This document shows positions 28,740 to 40,061 of a DNA stretch of 64,000 bases, one piece after another (position 1 is the first letter of the stretch; each line of letters starts with the position of its first letter). The notes beneath the pieces are model-generated. The model was not told the origin of the DNA. It was given only the letters and a program-made list of their open reading frames with translations, and made no database searches. The translations under genes and the position numbers were made by a program. The DNA comes from Hyphomicrobium_A sp963812795 (lineage in GTDB: Bacteria > Pseudomonadota > Alphaproteobacteria > Rhizobiales > Hyphomicrobiaceae), in NCBI GenBank assembly GCA_963812795.1, contig CAWEWG010000004.1:1-64000 (forward strand). The letters run 5' to 3'.

Positions 28740-29624
28740 ATGGACATCCGGCAGCTTCAGTACCTCGCCGCGCTCGCCCGCGAGAAGCACTTCACGCGCG
28801 CCGCCGCCGCCTGCAACGTCACCCAGCCGACCCTGTCGGGCCGTATCCGCCAGCTCGAGCTGGAGCTGGAGGTGCCCATCGTCGAGCGCGGCCAGCGCTA
28901 TCGCGGCCTGACGCCGGAGGGCGAGCGCGTCCTCAAGTGGGCGCACGTCATCCTGAAGAGCTGGCAGTCGATGCAGGAGGAGCTCGGGCACCTCAAGGAT
29001 CATGACAGCGGGCTGTCGGGGCGCTTGGTGCTCGGCGGCATCCCCTCGGCGCTGCCGATGATCCCGCTGCTGACCAAGAAGATCCGCATCATCCATCCGG
29101 GCATCGACTTCACGGTACTGTCGCAAAGCTCCGAGGAGATCCTGCGCGGCATCGCCGATTTCTCCGTCGACGTCGGCATTACTTATCTCGACAACGAGCC
29201 GATCGAGGGCTTGCTGGCGACGCCGCTCTATGTCGAGCGCTACTGCCTGTTCGTGCCGGAGACGCACCCGCTGGCCAACCGCACCTCCGTGACGTGGCGG
29301 GAGGCCGCCGACGAGCCCCTCTGCCTGCTGACGCCCAATATGCAAAACCGGCGCATAATCGACCGCGCCTTCGAGACGGCGAAATGCCATCCGAGCCCGC
29401 GTCTGGAGACAAATTCGGTCATCAATTTGTGTTCGAATGTGCGGCTGATGGGGCTGGCCAGCATTATGCCCCAATATATATTGGACGTGCTCGGGAACAT
29501 GTCCGGCGTGAAGGCCATTCCGCTCGATGCACCGACCGTCGAGCACAGCGTCGGTCTGGTAGTGGCGGCTCGCGATCCCCTGTCACCGTTGATCGAGGCG
29601 CTGCGGGAAACCGCCGCCTTCTGA
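28740..29624 (+). CDS. LysR-family transcriptional regulator (probable formate dehydrogenase regulator)
   Basis: 294 residues, intact. The N-terminal winged helix-turn-helix reads MDIRQLQYLAALAREKHFTR then AAAACNVTQPTLSGRIRQLE. The effector-binding domain starts LSGRLVLGGIPSALPMIPLL and includes DVGITYLDNEPIEGLLATPL and LETNSVINLCSNVRLMGLAS. It lies 171 bp upstream of, and in the same direction as, the fds operon, where LysR regulators of formate dehydrogenase are commonly found. The ligand is unknown; control of fds is inferred from position. Confidence 0.9.
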   Translation: MDIRQLQYLAALAREKHFTRAAAACNVTQPTLSGRIRQLELELEVPIVERGQRYRGLTPEGERVLKWAHVILKSWQSMQEELGHLKDHDSGLSGRLVLGGIPSALPMIPLLTKKIRIIHPGIDFTVLSQSSEEILRGIADFSVDVGITYLDNEPIEGLLATPLYVERYCLFVPETHPLANRTSVTWREAADEPLCLLTPNMQNRRIIDRAFETAKCHPSPRLETNSVINLCSNVRLMGLASIMPQYILDVLGNMSGVKAIPLDAPTVEHSVGLVVAARDPLSPLIEALRETAAF

Positions 29625-29795
29625 CGCCGGCATCGTTCGACGACGCGGGTAGATGCCTAGCGTCGACCCAGCTATTAATTGTGCAGTGCAGCATTGGTCT
29701 GCTCGATTGGCACATTGAGAGCGCCGATTTGATCCGCGAGGCACAAGTTGAGAGAAGTCAGTTTGCCGCAGTAGAAGCCGCAAAGGCACGCGTGA

Positions 29796-30305
29796 ATGTC
29801 TAAGTCTACTCTAGAAGTAGTCGATTGAAGCTCCTGCCGGCAGCGAGGAGCGCGCGCGCAGATTTGCGCTGCGCATGGCAATCGCCCGGATGAGCTGCTG
29901 GAGATCTTCCATGATCTGCAGCACGAGCTCGGCTACGTCCCCGATCAGGTGCTCCCGGTCATCGCCAACGCGCTCAATCGCTCGCGCGCCGAAATCTACG
30001 GCGTGCTGACCTTCTATCACGAGTTCCGCCGCACGCCCGGCGGCCGGCACAACATCAAGATCTGCCGCGCCGAAGCCTGCCAGGCGATGCACACGCAGAC
30101 GCTCTGCCGCCATGCCGAGGAGAAGCTCGGCGTGAAGTTCGGCGAGACCACCGCCGACGGCCAGTTCAGCCTCGAGGCCGTTTACTGTCTCGGCAACTGC
30201 GCGCTGTCGCCGGCCATGATGATCGACGGCGATCTCTACGGCTGCGTCGACAAGGAGCGCTTCGACAACATCATCTCCGACCTCGATCGCGGAGCCGCCG
30301 CATGA
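29796..30305 (+). CDS. fdsG: NAD-dependent formate dehydrogenase gamma subunit (FdsG, NuoE-like), frameshifted start
   Basis: Carries a thioredoxin-like [2Fe-2S] cluster and passes electrons within the diaphorase unit. ATG 29796 opens MSKSTLEVVD; skipping one base near 29825 and one near 29860 gives EAPAGSEERAR, ICAAHGNRPDELLEIFHDLQ and HELGYVPDQVLPVIANALNR. The rest is clean: SRAEIYGVLTFYHEFRRTPG, CRAEACQAMHT (first cluster Cys pair) and EAVYCLGNCALSPAMMIDGD (second pair). Its stop overlaps the fdsB start (ATGA at 30302). Upstream 171 bp should contain the promoter and the LysR site; an AT-rich CTATTAATTG lies near 29673. Confidence 0.88.
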
Positions 30306-31861
30306 TCAAGGTTTTCGTCCCGCGCGATGCGGCCGCGCTTTCGATGGGCGCCGATGCCGTCGCCAAGGCGATCGCCGCGGAGGCCAAGAAGCGCAACTGC
30401 CAAGGTCGAGATCGTCCGCAACGGCTCGCGCGGCATGCTGTGGCTGGAGCCGCTGGTCGAGGTCGAGACCGCCGAAGGGCCGCGTCGCCTACGGCCCCGT
30501 GAAGCCGGCCGACGTGCCGGGCCTCTTCAAGGCGAAGTTCCTCAACGGCGAGAAGCACAAGCTCTCGCACGGCCTCACCGACGAGATCCCCTACTTCAAG
30601 AACCAGGAGCGCCTGACGTTCGCGCGCTGCGGCATCACCGATCCGCTGTCGATCGAGGACTACCGCGCCCACGGCGGCTTCGACGGGCTCACCAACGCGC
30701 TCACCATGGCGCCGCTCGACATCGTCACCGAAGTGACGACCTCCGGCCTGCGCGGCCGCGGCGGCGCCGGCTTCCCGACCGGCATCAAGTGGAAGACCGT
30801 CCACGACGCCAAGGCCGACCAGAAATACATCTGCTGCAATGCCGACGAGGGCGACAGCGGCACCTTCGCCGACCGCATGCTGATGGAAGGCGATCCGTAT
30901 TGCCTCATCGAGGGCATGACCATCGCCGGCATCGCCGTCGGCGCCACCAAGGGCTACATCTACGTCCGCTCCGAATACCCGCACGCGGTCAACACGCTGC
31001 GCGAAGCCATCCGCATCGCCACCGCCGCCAACTGGCTCGGCCGCACCATCCAAGGCTCGCCGCACGACTTCGAGCTGTTCGTGCGCATGGGCGCCGGCGC
31101 CTACATCTGCGGCGAGGAAACTTCGATGCTGGAAAGCCTCGAGGGCCGCCGCGGTCTCGTGCGCTACAAGCCGCCGCTGCCGGCGATCGAGGGCCTGTTC
31201 GGCAAGCCGACCGTCATCAACAACGTGCTGAGCCTCGCCTCGGTGCCGATCATCCTCGACAAGGGCGGCGAGTACTATCGCGACTTCGGCGTCGGCAAAT
31301 CGCGCGGCACGCTCGCCTTCCAGCTCGCCGGCAACATCAAGCAGGGCGGCCTCGTCGAGAAGGCGTTCGGCGTCACCGCGCGTCGAGCTGATCGAAGACT
31401 ACGGCGGCGGCACGCTGTCGGGACGCCCGTTGCGCGCCGTGCAGTTCGGCGGCCCGCTCGGCGCCTACCTTCCAAACGACAAGCTCGATACCCAAATGGA
31501 CTACGAGGCGTTCGTCAAAGTGGACGCCATGGTCGGGACATGGCGGCATCGTCGTTTTCGACGACACGGTCGACATGGCCGCAGATGGCGCGGTTCGCCA
31601 TGGAGTTCTGCGTGATCGAGTTCGTGCGGAAAATGCACGCCCTGCCGCATCGGCTCGGTGCGCGGCGTCGAGACGATGGACCGGATCATCGCCGGCGTCG
31701 AACGCGAACGGAACATCGAGATCCTCGAGGATCTCTGCAATACGATGACCGACGGCTCACTGTGCGCCATGGGTGGATTGACCCCCATGCCGGTGATGAG
31801 CGCGTTGCGTCACTTCCCTGAGGACTTCAACCGCCCGGCACGCGCCGAAGCGGCCGAATGA
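30302..31861 (+). CDS. fdsB: NAD-dependent formate dehydrogenase beta subunit (FdsB, NuoF-like), frameshifted
   Basis: FMN- and NAD-binding diaphorase subunit that reduces NAD+. The N-terminus MIKVFVPRDAAALSMGADAV carries a thioredoxin-like extension. The FMN/NAD signatures are GLRGRGGAGFPTGIKWKTVH, CCNADEGDSGTFADRMLMEG and GAGAYICGEETSMLESLEGR. The [4Fe-4S] motif ESCGKCTPCRIGS is recovered by dropping one T near 31622. Extra single bases explain the shifts near 30402, 30480, 31380, 31538 and 31622. It ends FNRPARAEAAE, with the stop four bases inside the upstream in-frame ATG of fdsA. About 519 residues. Confidence 0.92.
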
Positions 31862-31881
31862 GAAACGAGACGAGGAAACCC

Positions 31882-34793
31882 ATGACGAGCGAAGCCACCG
31901 CCATGACGCTCATCAAGGAAAAGGACTACGGGACCAAGCACGTCCACGCCGTCAACAACAAGATGGTGACGCTGGAGATCGACGGCCAGGAGGTCACGGT
32001 GCCGGAAGGCACGTCGATCATGCGCGCCGCGGCCGACCTCGGCATCATGGTGCCGAAGCTGTGCGCCACCGACAGCCTCGACCCGTTCGGCTCGTGCCGC
32101 CTCTGCCTCGTCGAGATCGAGGGCCGCCGCGGAACGCCGGCCTCGTGCACCACGCCCGTCGCGCCCGGCATCAAGGTCGCGACGCAGAACGACCGCCTCG
32201 CCCGCATCCGCAAGGGCGTGATGGAGCTCTACATCTCCGACCATCCGCTGGACTGCCTCACCTGCGCCGCCAACGGCGATTGCGAGCTGCAGGACATGGC
32301 CGGCGCCGTCGGCCTGCGCGACGTGCGCTACGGCTACGACGGCGAGAACCACGTGTTCGCGCGCTCAGAACGGCGAAGCCAATCCGCTGTGGCAGGCGAA
32401 GGACACGTCGAACCCCTACTTCCAGTTCGAGCCGTCGAAGTGCATCGTCTGCTCGCGCTGCGTCCGCGCCTGCGAAGAGGTGCAGGGCACGTTCGCGCTG
32501 ACCATCGACGGTCGCGGCTTTGCCTCGCACGTCTCCGCCAGCATGGACGACGACTTCCTTTCGTCCGAGTGCGTCTCCTGCGGCGCCTGCGTGCAGGCCT
32601 GCCCGACCGCGACGCTGATCGAGAAGTCGGTCGTCGAGCACGGCCAGCCCGAGCACAGCGTCGTCACCACCTGCGCCTACTGCGGCGTCGGCTGCTCGTT
32701 CAAGGCCGAGATGCAGGGCGAGCGCGTCGTGCGCATGGTCCCCTACAAGGACGGCGGCGCCAACGAGGGCCACTCGTGCGTCAAGGGCCGCTTCGCGTTC
32801 GGCTACGCCACGCATAAGGAACGCGTCACCAGCCCGATGATCCGCGAGAACATCACCGACCCGTGGCGCGAAGTGTCCTGGGACGAGGCGATCAAGTTCG
32901 CCGCCGATCGCTTCAAGGCGGTGCAGGCCAAGTACGGCCGCGGCTCCATCGGCGGCATCACCTCCTCGCGCACGACCAACGAGGAAGTCTACGTCGTGCA
33001 GCGCATGGTGCGCGCCGCCTTCGGCAACAACAACGTCGATACCTGCGCCCGCGTCTGCCATTCGCCGACCGGCTACGGCCTGAAGCAGACGTTCGGCGAA
33101 TCCGCCGGCACGCAGGACTTCAAGAGCGTCGACAAGTCCGACGTCATCATGGTCATCGGCGCCAACCCGACCGACGGCCATCCGGTGTTCGCCTCGCGCA
33201 TGAAGAAGCGCCTGCGCGAGGGTGCCCGCCTCATCGTCGTCGATCCGCGCCGCACCGACATCGTGCGCTCGCCGCACGTCGAGGCCGACTACCACCTGCA
33301 GCTGCGCCCCAGCACCAACGTCGCCGTGCTCAACGCCATGACGCACGTCATCGTCACCGAGGGCATGACCGACCGCAGCTTCATCGCCGCGCGTTGCGAC
33401 AAGGAAGACTTCGCCCGCTGGGAGAAGTTCATCAAGGATCCGAAGCACTCGCCCGAGGCGATGGAGCCGATCACCGGCGTTCCGGCCGAGGAAGTGCGCG
33501 CCGCCGCCCGCCTGTTCGCCACCGGCGGCAACGCGGCCATCTACTACGGCCTCGGCGTCACCGAGCACAGCCAGGGCTCGACCATGGTCATGGCCATGGC
33601 CAACCTCGCCATGGTCACCGGCAACATCGGCCACGAGGGCGTCGGCGTGAACCCGCTGCGCGGCCAGAACAACGTGCAGGGCTCCTGCGACATGGGCTCG
33701 TTCCCGCACGAGTTCCCCGGCTACCGCCACGTCTCCAACGAGGCGACGCGCAAGCTGTTCGAGAAGGAGTGGAAGGTCGAGCTCAGCGGCGAGCCGGGCC
33801 TGCGCATTCCCAACATGTTCGACGAAGCCTCGGCCGGCACGTTCAAGGGCCTGTTCGTGCACGGCGAGGACATCGCCCAGTCCGACCCCAACACCCACCA
33901 CGTCGAGCACGCGCTCGAGTCGCTGGAAATCCTCGTCGTGCAGGACCTGTTCCTCAACGAGACGGCGGCCTTCGCGCACGTGTTCTTCCCCGGCACCTCC
34001 TTCCTCGAGAAGGACGGCACCTTCACCAACGCCGAGCGCCGCGTGAACCGCGTGCGTCCGGTGATGGCGCGAGAAGCAGGGCATGGCCGAGTGGGACATC
34101 GTCTGCCGCCTCGCCACCGCCATGGGCTATCCGATGACGTACACGTCGGCCGCGGCGATCATGGACGAGATCGCCCACGTCACGCCGACCTTCAAGAACA
34201 TCTCGTTCAAGCGGCTCGACGAGCTGGGCAGCGTGCAGTGGCCGTGCGACGACGAGGCGCCGGAAGGCACCCCGATCATGCACATCGAGGAGTTCACGCG
34301 CGGCAAGGGCCGGTTCATGCTCACCGAGTTCGTGGCGACGCCGGAGCGATCGAACCGCAACTTCCCGCTCATCCTCACCACGGGCCGCATCCTCAGCCAG
34401 TACAACGTCGGCGCCCAGACGCGGCGCACCGAGAACGTCGTCTGGTATCAGGAGGACATCCTCGAGATACATCCTTCCGACGCGGAGGTGCGCGGCATCA
34501 AGGACGGCACCATGGCCTCGCTGACGAGCCGCGTCGGCGGAACCACGATGCGCGTCAAGGTCACCGACCGCGTGCCGCCGGGCGTCGTCTACTCGACGTT
34601 CCACTTCCCGGTCAGCGGCGCCAACGTCATCACCACCGAGAACTCGGACTGGGCGACCAACTGCCCCGAGTACAAGGTGACGGCGGTGCAGGTGACGCCT
34701 TCCAACCAGCCTTCCGAATGGCAGGACGAGTGGGAGGAGCGCGAGCGCGAGAACAAGCGGATCGGCGACAAGCCGCTGGTCGCGGCGGAGTAA
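31882..34793 (+). CDS. fdsA: NAD-dependent formate dehydrogenase alpha (catalytic) subunit FdsA, frameshifted
   Basis: Molybdenum/tungsten bis-MGD enzyme oxidising formate to CO2. The N-terminal [2Fe-2S] domain is DPFGSCRLCLVEIEGRRGTP, then NuoG-like HPLDCLTCAANGDCELQDMA. Across a shift near 32370 come two [4Fe-4S] clusters (CIVCSRCVRACEEVQG; CVSCGACVQACPTATLIEKS). The formate dehydrogenase domain follows, with TTCAYCGVGCSFKAEMQGER and the catalytic Cys-His in CARVCHSPTGYGLKQTFGES. A second shift near 34070 leads to the C-terminal MGD domain (LILTTGRILSQYNVGAQTRR). ATG 31882 with AGGA upstream is preferred; ATG 31858 overlaps the fdsB stop. About 970 residues. Confidence 0.95.
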
Positions 34794-34873
34794 TGGCGGG
34801 CGCGCGAGCGTCTATCGAGTTGTGTGGGTCTCGCGCGCCATGACTTCTTCGCTGTGTTCTCGATGACCGTCCG

Positions 34874-35696
34874 ATGACCGCCATGGCCAATCCCGCCGAG
34901 GTCGCCGATCGCAGCGCCGCGCTTTGCTCGGTGCCGGCGGAGGGCGTATCCGTCGACGCCCGCGGCAAGCGCACGCCGGTCACCTGGCAGCTCCCCGAGG
35001 AGGTGCCGGTCGCGCTGCTGATCAACTCGGTGCCCTACACGGTGATGATGGCGACGCCGGCCAACCTCACCGATTTCGGCATCGGCTTCGCTCTCGCCGA
35101 AGGCATCATCCCGCACCGCGCCGATATCCTCGGCGTCATCGCCATGCCGGTCGAGAACGGCCACGCCGTCGATATCGCCATCGACGAGGAAGCGCTCGCC
35201 GACGCGCGCATGCCGCGCCGCTCGCTCGAGGGCCGCTCGGGCTGCGGGCTTTGCGGCGTCGAGAACATCGCCGATGTCGTGCGCGTCACGCGAGCCGGTG
35301 CCGCACACCGTCGTCCCGCTGCCGAGGCCATCCTCAAGGCCGCCGCCGAGCTGCCGCAAGCGGCAGACCATGAACCGCTTCAATCGCACGGTGCACGGTG
35401 CCGCCTGGGCGACGCTCGCCGGCGACATCGTGCTCGTGCGCGAGGACGTCGGCCGCCACAATGCGCTCGATAAGCTCATCGGCGCGCTGGCCGAAGCCGG
35501 CACCGACCTCACCACCGGCTTCGTCATCATGACCAGCCGCTGCAGCTTCGAGCTGGTGCAGAAGTCGGCGACCTACGGCATCGGCGCCCTCGTCACCGTC
35601 TCGGCGCCCACCGCCCTCGCGCTCCAGCTCGCTCGCAAAGCGCGCCTGTTCATCGCCTCGCTCGCCGGCGACAGCGTCGTCGTCTTCAACAGCTAG
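34874..35696 (+). CDS. fdhD: Formate dehydrogenase accessory sulfurtransferase FdhD (FdsC), frameshifted
   Basis: Transfers sulfur from IscS to the bis-MGD cofactor, required for FdsA activity. Motifs: PEEVPVALLINSVPYTVMMA, ANLTDFGIGFALAEGIIPHR, and the catalytic cysteine loop GRSGCGLCGVENIADVVRVT (Cys-x2-Cys). After shifts near 35290 and 35360 it continues MNRFNRTVHGAAWATL, ILVREDVGRHNALDKLIGA-type sequence (VREDVGRHNALDKLIGALAE), TSRCSFELVQKSATYGIGAL and LFIASLAGDSVVVFNS. About 274 codons, normal. 80 bp after fdsA. Confidence 0.92.
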
Positions 35697-35723
35697 CCAC
35701 AACCGTCGGAAAGCACTGCCCGC

Positions 35724-36005
35724 ATGGAAAACCGCGACATGATCCGCATGGCCAACCAGATCGCGGCCTTTTTCGAAGCCTACTCACGCAGCGAGGCGCT
35801 CGACGGCATCGCAGCGCACATCCGCAACTTCTGGACCCCGCGCATGCGCACGCAGCTCACCGAATACATCGAGGGCGGCGCGGAGGGCCGTCGCCCGCTC
35901 GTCACGGCGGCCATTGCGCCCAAGGCCAAGGCGAAGATCCTGACACGCGCTTGCCGCGACTTTAGGCAGAATGCGCGGTCCCGGCCGTCGGCAATGATTG
36001 ATTAG
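35724..36005 (+). CDS. fdsD: Formate dehydrogenase delta subunit FdsD
   Basis: Small last subunit of soluble fds-type formate dehydrogenases. MENRDMIRMANQIAAFFEAY, then EALDGIAAHIRNFWTPRMRT and QLTEYIEGG match the family's MIRMANQIAAFF...HIRxFWxPRMR pattern. The end (ILTRACRDFRQNARSRPSAM ID) is longer and less typical than expected, and a late frameshift after 35915 is likely. It lies 27 bp after fdhD, completing the fdsGBACD order. Confidence 0.88.
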   Translation: MENRDMIRMANQIAAFFEAYSRSEALDGIAAHIRNFWTPRMRTQLTEYIEGGAEGRRPLVTAAIAPKAKAKILTRACRDFRQNARSRPSAMID

Positions 36006-36144
36006 CCACCGGGCGGCACCGTCCTTGCAGCCCGCTTGCGGCCGTCCATCGGCAGGCATAATCGTCTGACTATATCGACTGCGAGCCGCCGCCTCATGTT
36101 GCCGCGGCGGAGGGCGCAGCCCGCGAATGGCGGGAGGACTAGCC

Positions 36145-36609
36145 ATGGGCATCGCACTGACGCTGCAAGAATACCTCGACGACCACCACGTTCCCTACGA
36201 CGTGATGCTGCACAAGCGCACGAACTGCGCGTTCGATACCGCACGCGCCACGCACGTTCCGGGCGAACGTCTCGCCAAGGCGGTGGTGCTGACGCGCGAG
36301 GGCGGCTTCGTCATCGCCGTGGTTCCGGCGACGGCGCGCGTCCGCCTCGACGTGATCGAGCGCATGCTGCATTGCCCCGTCCAACTCGCCAATGAGGACG
36401 AGATCAGCGAGCTGTTTCCCGATTGCGAGCTGGGAGCCGTTCCGCCGATTCCCGAGGCGTACGCGGTCGATGCGTTCGTCGATGAAAGCTTCGACAAGCA
36501 GCCGGACGTCTACCTGGAAGGCGGCGACCACCGCAGCCTCGTGCACATGACGGCCGAGGCGTTCCGCTCGATCATGCGGGACGTGCAGCGCGCGCGCATC
36601 GCCGCCTAG
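36145..36609 (+). CDS. YbaK/EbsC-family aminoacyl-tRNA deacylase-like protein
   Basis: 154 residues, intact, from ATG 36145 with GGGAGGA just upstream. The family fold is visible: LTLQEYLDDHHVPYDVMLHK, ARATHVPGERLAKAVVLTRE with the conserved Lys, GGFVIAVVPATARVRLDVIE, LANEDEISELFPDCELGAVP and PIPEAYAVDAFVDESFDKQP. Members hydrolyse mischarged tRNAs in trans; the specificity here is unknown. 139 bp after fdsD on the same strand, so possibly independent of the fds operon. Confidence 0.82.
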   Translation: MGIALTLQEYLDDHHVPYDVMLHKRTNCAFDTARATHVPGERLAKAVVLTREGGFVIAVVPATARVRLDVIERMLHCPVQLANEDEISELFPDCELGAVPPIPEAYAVDAFVDESFDKQPDVYLEGGDHRSLVHMTAEAFRSIMRDVQRARIAA

Positions 36610-36619
36610 GCAGTTCCGC

Positions 36620-39600
36620 GCTAGATCGTGCGCCGTCTTGTCGAGGTGCGCCACGATCAGCGGGAAGATATCGCGCGCGGCGTTCTTGCCGAAGATGCAG
36701 TCGATGTGCCCGTAGCCCGGGAATCACTTGGCGATCATAGAGCTGCCGCCCGTTCGACTTCCGCCAATCGCTCGAGCGTCCGCGCCGTGCTCTCCGGCTT
36801 GAAGCACGCGTTGTCGGCGCCGTGCACGAACAGGATCGGCAGCGCCATACGGTCGACGTGCGGCAGGTACGACGTCGCGCCCTTCCGCATCGAGCAACCG
36901 GCCGTTGCGGGCAAATAGCGCGAGCTGCCTGAACGCTTCGATATTCGCTTCGCCGAACATTTCCGCCAGGCCCGACGTCACGGTCGCGTTGTTGAGCTGC
37001 TCGATGTTGTATAGCCGGCCGTAAAGCGCGGTGATGCGGTTGCTCGTTGCCTCATGCGTGCGCTGCGCGCGCGGCACCGGCACGATCATCTGCAGAACCT
37101 TGTCGAGCAGCCGCTCGCGCAGCGGATCGGCGGTGGTGGCGCGGGCGTTGACGACGTCGATGCCCATCGCCTCGAACAACTGCGGCGCGCGCAGATAGGC
37201 GAGCAGACGCTGCGGGAACCACGGCACCACGTAGTCGGTCGAGATCTGCGAGATGACGGCGGAGCGCACGCCTTCGAGGCCGGCGAGCATCGACATGGTG
37301 AAGGTCGTGGCGCCGAAGCAATGGGCGATGACCTGCACGGTCGAAGCCCGTGCGACGGCGCGCACCTTGGCGAACGCCGCCGGATAATCCTTCAAGGCGA
37401 CGTCGTCGGCGTTCCACAGCTCATGCGCATATGGCAGGTCGACGCTGGCCCGGTAATCGAATAGCCAGCAGTCGTACTCGGCCGCCACCAGATACTCGAG
37501 CATGTTGGTGTCGATGGTATCGATCGAGAAGATGAGGCTCGATACGCCGAGACCGTGCGTGAAAATCAGCGGGCCCTTGTTGCCGCCGCGATAGCGGGTG
37601 AGGCGCAGGATCTTGCCGTCGTCGGTGCGCACGAGATGGATCTCGGGCTCCGGCACGCGCAGCGAGCGCTTCTTGCGCGTGGTTGAACACGTCGTAACGG
37701 CCCGAGCGCGCGAGCACGCCGCCGTAGGTATCGAACAACTCGCGGCTGAAGAATGTGCCGAACTTGCCAACGGCGCGCACCCGATCGGCGGCATCGCGGC
37801 CGCCGACGCCGCGCAGCGTCTGCATCTGCACGTAGAAATCGGACGGCGCGATCTCCAACAGGCCGCGCGCGATGCGCCCGAGCTGGCCTTGCGCACCCTT
37901 GGCGATGTCGACGTTGAGGCGGGTGGTGTCGCGCCACAGGTCCAATGAAGCGTCCGAGCGCACGACCTTGTAGCCGACGAACTGGTATTCCGTGCCGTCG
38001 CGCGCGCCGAGCGAGAAGCGATAGTCGAAGCGTTTGGTCTCCACCGTGTGATCGTCGACGCGCATCAGGTTGAACTTGCCGTCGAAGATCTCCAGCGGAT
38101 CGGGCGACAGCGCTGGGCACTCGACCGTGCCGACGATGCGGCCGGCGTGCTGCTGATCGGACACGAAGCGGTCGACATCGTCGACCAGCACCGTCAGCGT
38201 GAAGCTGCAGGCGTGCCCTTCTTCCTTGCCGCGCCGCGCCGCTGTCTCGTGCGGCAGCGTGATCGCCGGCGAGATGTAGCCGGCCATGCGCTCGGTGAAC
38301 TCTACGCCTGCCGGCTTCAGCGTCTCGCGTCCACCCGGCGCCGCGACGAGTAACGGCGCGTCGAACTTCTGCGTTTCGGAGAAATGCCAGCCGCGATCCT
38401 TGGCGAGATGGATCATCGCCCGCTCGGCAAGCGCCGTGATCGTCAGCAGCGGGTTGACGCCTAGTGGGCGCGGAATGACGGAGCCGTCGCACACGTAAAG
38501 CCCGACAAGCACCGCACCCGCCGCCGCATCGGCGCGCCCGTCGAAAACCTGGCACTTGTGGTTGACGACGCCCGTCGTGCGGTCACGGCCCATGGTGCAG
38601 CCGCCGAGCGGATGCACCGAGATGAGGTTGTGACCGAACAGCGTATCGGTGAGCGGATTGCGTGTGTAGTTGCCCCCGGTCGCCTGCGTCGCCTTCCTCA
38701 GGTTCTGAGCTACCTTCTCGAAGATCGGCTGCGCGGCCACCTTCGGCCACGTCAGTCTTAGCCGCCCGTCGTCGAGCGCCATGCGGCCCTTGCCGTCGTC
38801 GTGGCTCATGACGAGGTAGGTCTGCGTACGATTTACGGCACCCTGATAGGCGCCAAACAGGAGGCTCTGTCGGCGACGGGCGCGCTCGCCAAGGAAGTCG
38901 ATCACGCCGCGGTCGGTGTCTTCGCCAAACTTATCGCCGCCCGCGGACAGGAGCGCGGGCAGGATCGGCGCCAGCGCCGAAGGGATAGAGCCCTCCTCGA
39001 TGACCATGCCGTCCTCGAGTTTGGGCGTGTCACGCAGATCGATAAGCCCGGTGATGCACGGTCCCACCGGGCCCGTCTCGGCGACGGGCGGCTCGCCGAC
39101 GCCGATGCCGTTGACCGGCACGTCGTTGTTGTAGGCGAAGGCGAGGACATCGCCGTTGCCGGTGAAGCGCTCGCCAACTTGATCGGAAACCGGCAACCCT
39201 TCCTCGCGCGAGCGCAGCAGGATTTCCGTCGAGCCGAGCGTTCCGGCGGCAAGCACGACGACGTCGCAGGTGACCGACTGATCGGCGGCGGCGAACTTTT
39301 CGCGGTCGTGACCGAGCGGCTCGAAGAAGACGCGCCAACGCCCACGCTCCTGGCGCACGTGCGATACGCGCATCTCGGTGAAGATCTCGGCGCCGTGGTG
39401 GAAGGCGTCGGCAAGATACGTCACCTGCACGGTGTTCTTGGAGCCGACGTTGCAGCCCGAGCAACAGTCGCCGCATAGCGTGCAGGCCGGCTGCTCGACG
39501 CCGGCGTAGTTGACCTGCTTTTCGAACGTCACATTGATGGGCGGCCGCACGACGTCCTTGCGCAGCGTATTACCGCTGACGCCCAGGGCGTTGAGCTTGT

Positions 39601-40060
39601 CGAGCGCCGGGCCGCGATACGGGACAGGCCGCAGCACCTCCATGGCGCGCGTGAACCCTTCCTGACGGGCCGGATCCTGCATGATCTCCGGCGGCCATAC
39701 CGGGTCATCCCACACGCGCGGATCTGGTGGCAGCGAGACGTTGGCGTTGACGAGCGAGCCGCCGCCGAGACCACAGCCGACGAAGACGTGGATGTCCTTG
39801 CCCAGCCGCAGGTCGTAGAGCCCGGTGGGCGAGCCGGAAACGCGCTTGCCGTCCTGCGAGACCTGGAACTGCTCCTGCGCCTCGATCATGCGATCGGGGA
39901 AGTCGCCGATGGCAAACTCCTGCCCGCGCTCGAGCACGGCGACTTTCTTGCCGGCGCGCGCCATGCGCGAAGCGGCGACGCCTCCGCCATACCCCGAGCC
40001 GACGACGACAACGTCGTAGCGCAACTTCAGCTCGGCGACAGACTTCGACAATCGCCGCAT
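36620..40060 (-). CDS. Fusion of GMC oxidoreductase and alpha/beta hydrolase, frameshifted near the 3' end
   Basis: About 1147 codons. The N-terminal GMC flavoprotein has the FAD fold YDVVVVGSGYGGGVAASRMA and the cysteine cluster CTLCGDCCSGCNVGSKN, and closes with HPLGGCTMGRDRTTGVVNHK and GSVIPRPLGVNPLLTITALA. A middle beta-rich domain follows (GRIVGTVECPALSPDPLEIF; FDYRFSLGARDGTEYQFVGY). The C-terminal alpha/beta hydrolase reads GPLIFTHGLGVSSLIFSIDT, DCWLFDYRASVDLP, nucleophile elbow VQVIAHCFGATTFTMS with Cys in place of Ser, and His in PGYGHIDCIFG. Shifts lie near 37680 and in 36730-36900, so the stop is approximate. The start has GGGAGAG ahead and is 1 nt from the upstream GMC stop. Cholesterol-oxidase-like; the substrate (sterol, hopanoid or long-chain alcohol/ester) is inferred. 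Confidence 0.85.
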
Positions 40061-40061
40061 G

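Noticed and set aside
32258..34123. A 621-codon open frame antisense to fdsA
   Set aside because: The + strand encodes an unmistakable formate dehydrogenase catalytic subunit; the antisense frame is an artefact of codon bias.
30302..34793. Respiratory complex I genes nuoE/nuoF/nuoG
   Set aside because: The large subunit continues into a formate dehydrogenase domain with the catalytic CxxxxCHSP region, and fdhD and fdsD follow, so this is fds-type formate dehydrogenase rather than complex I.
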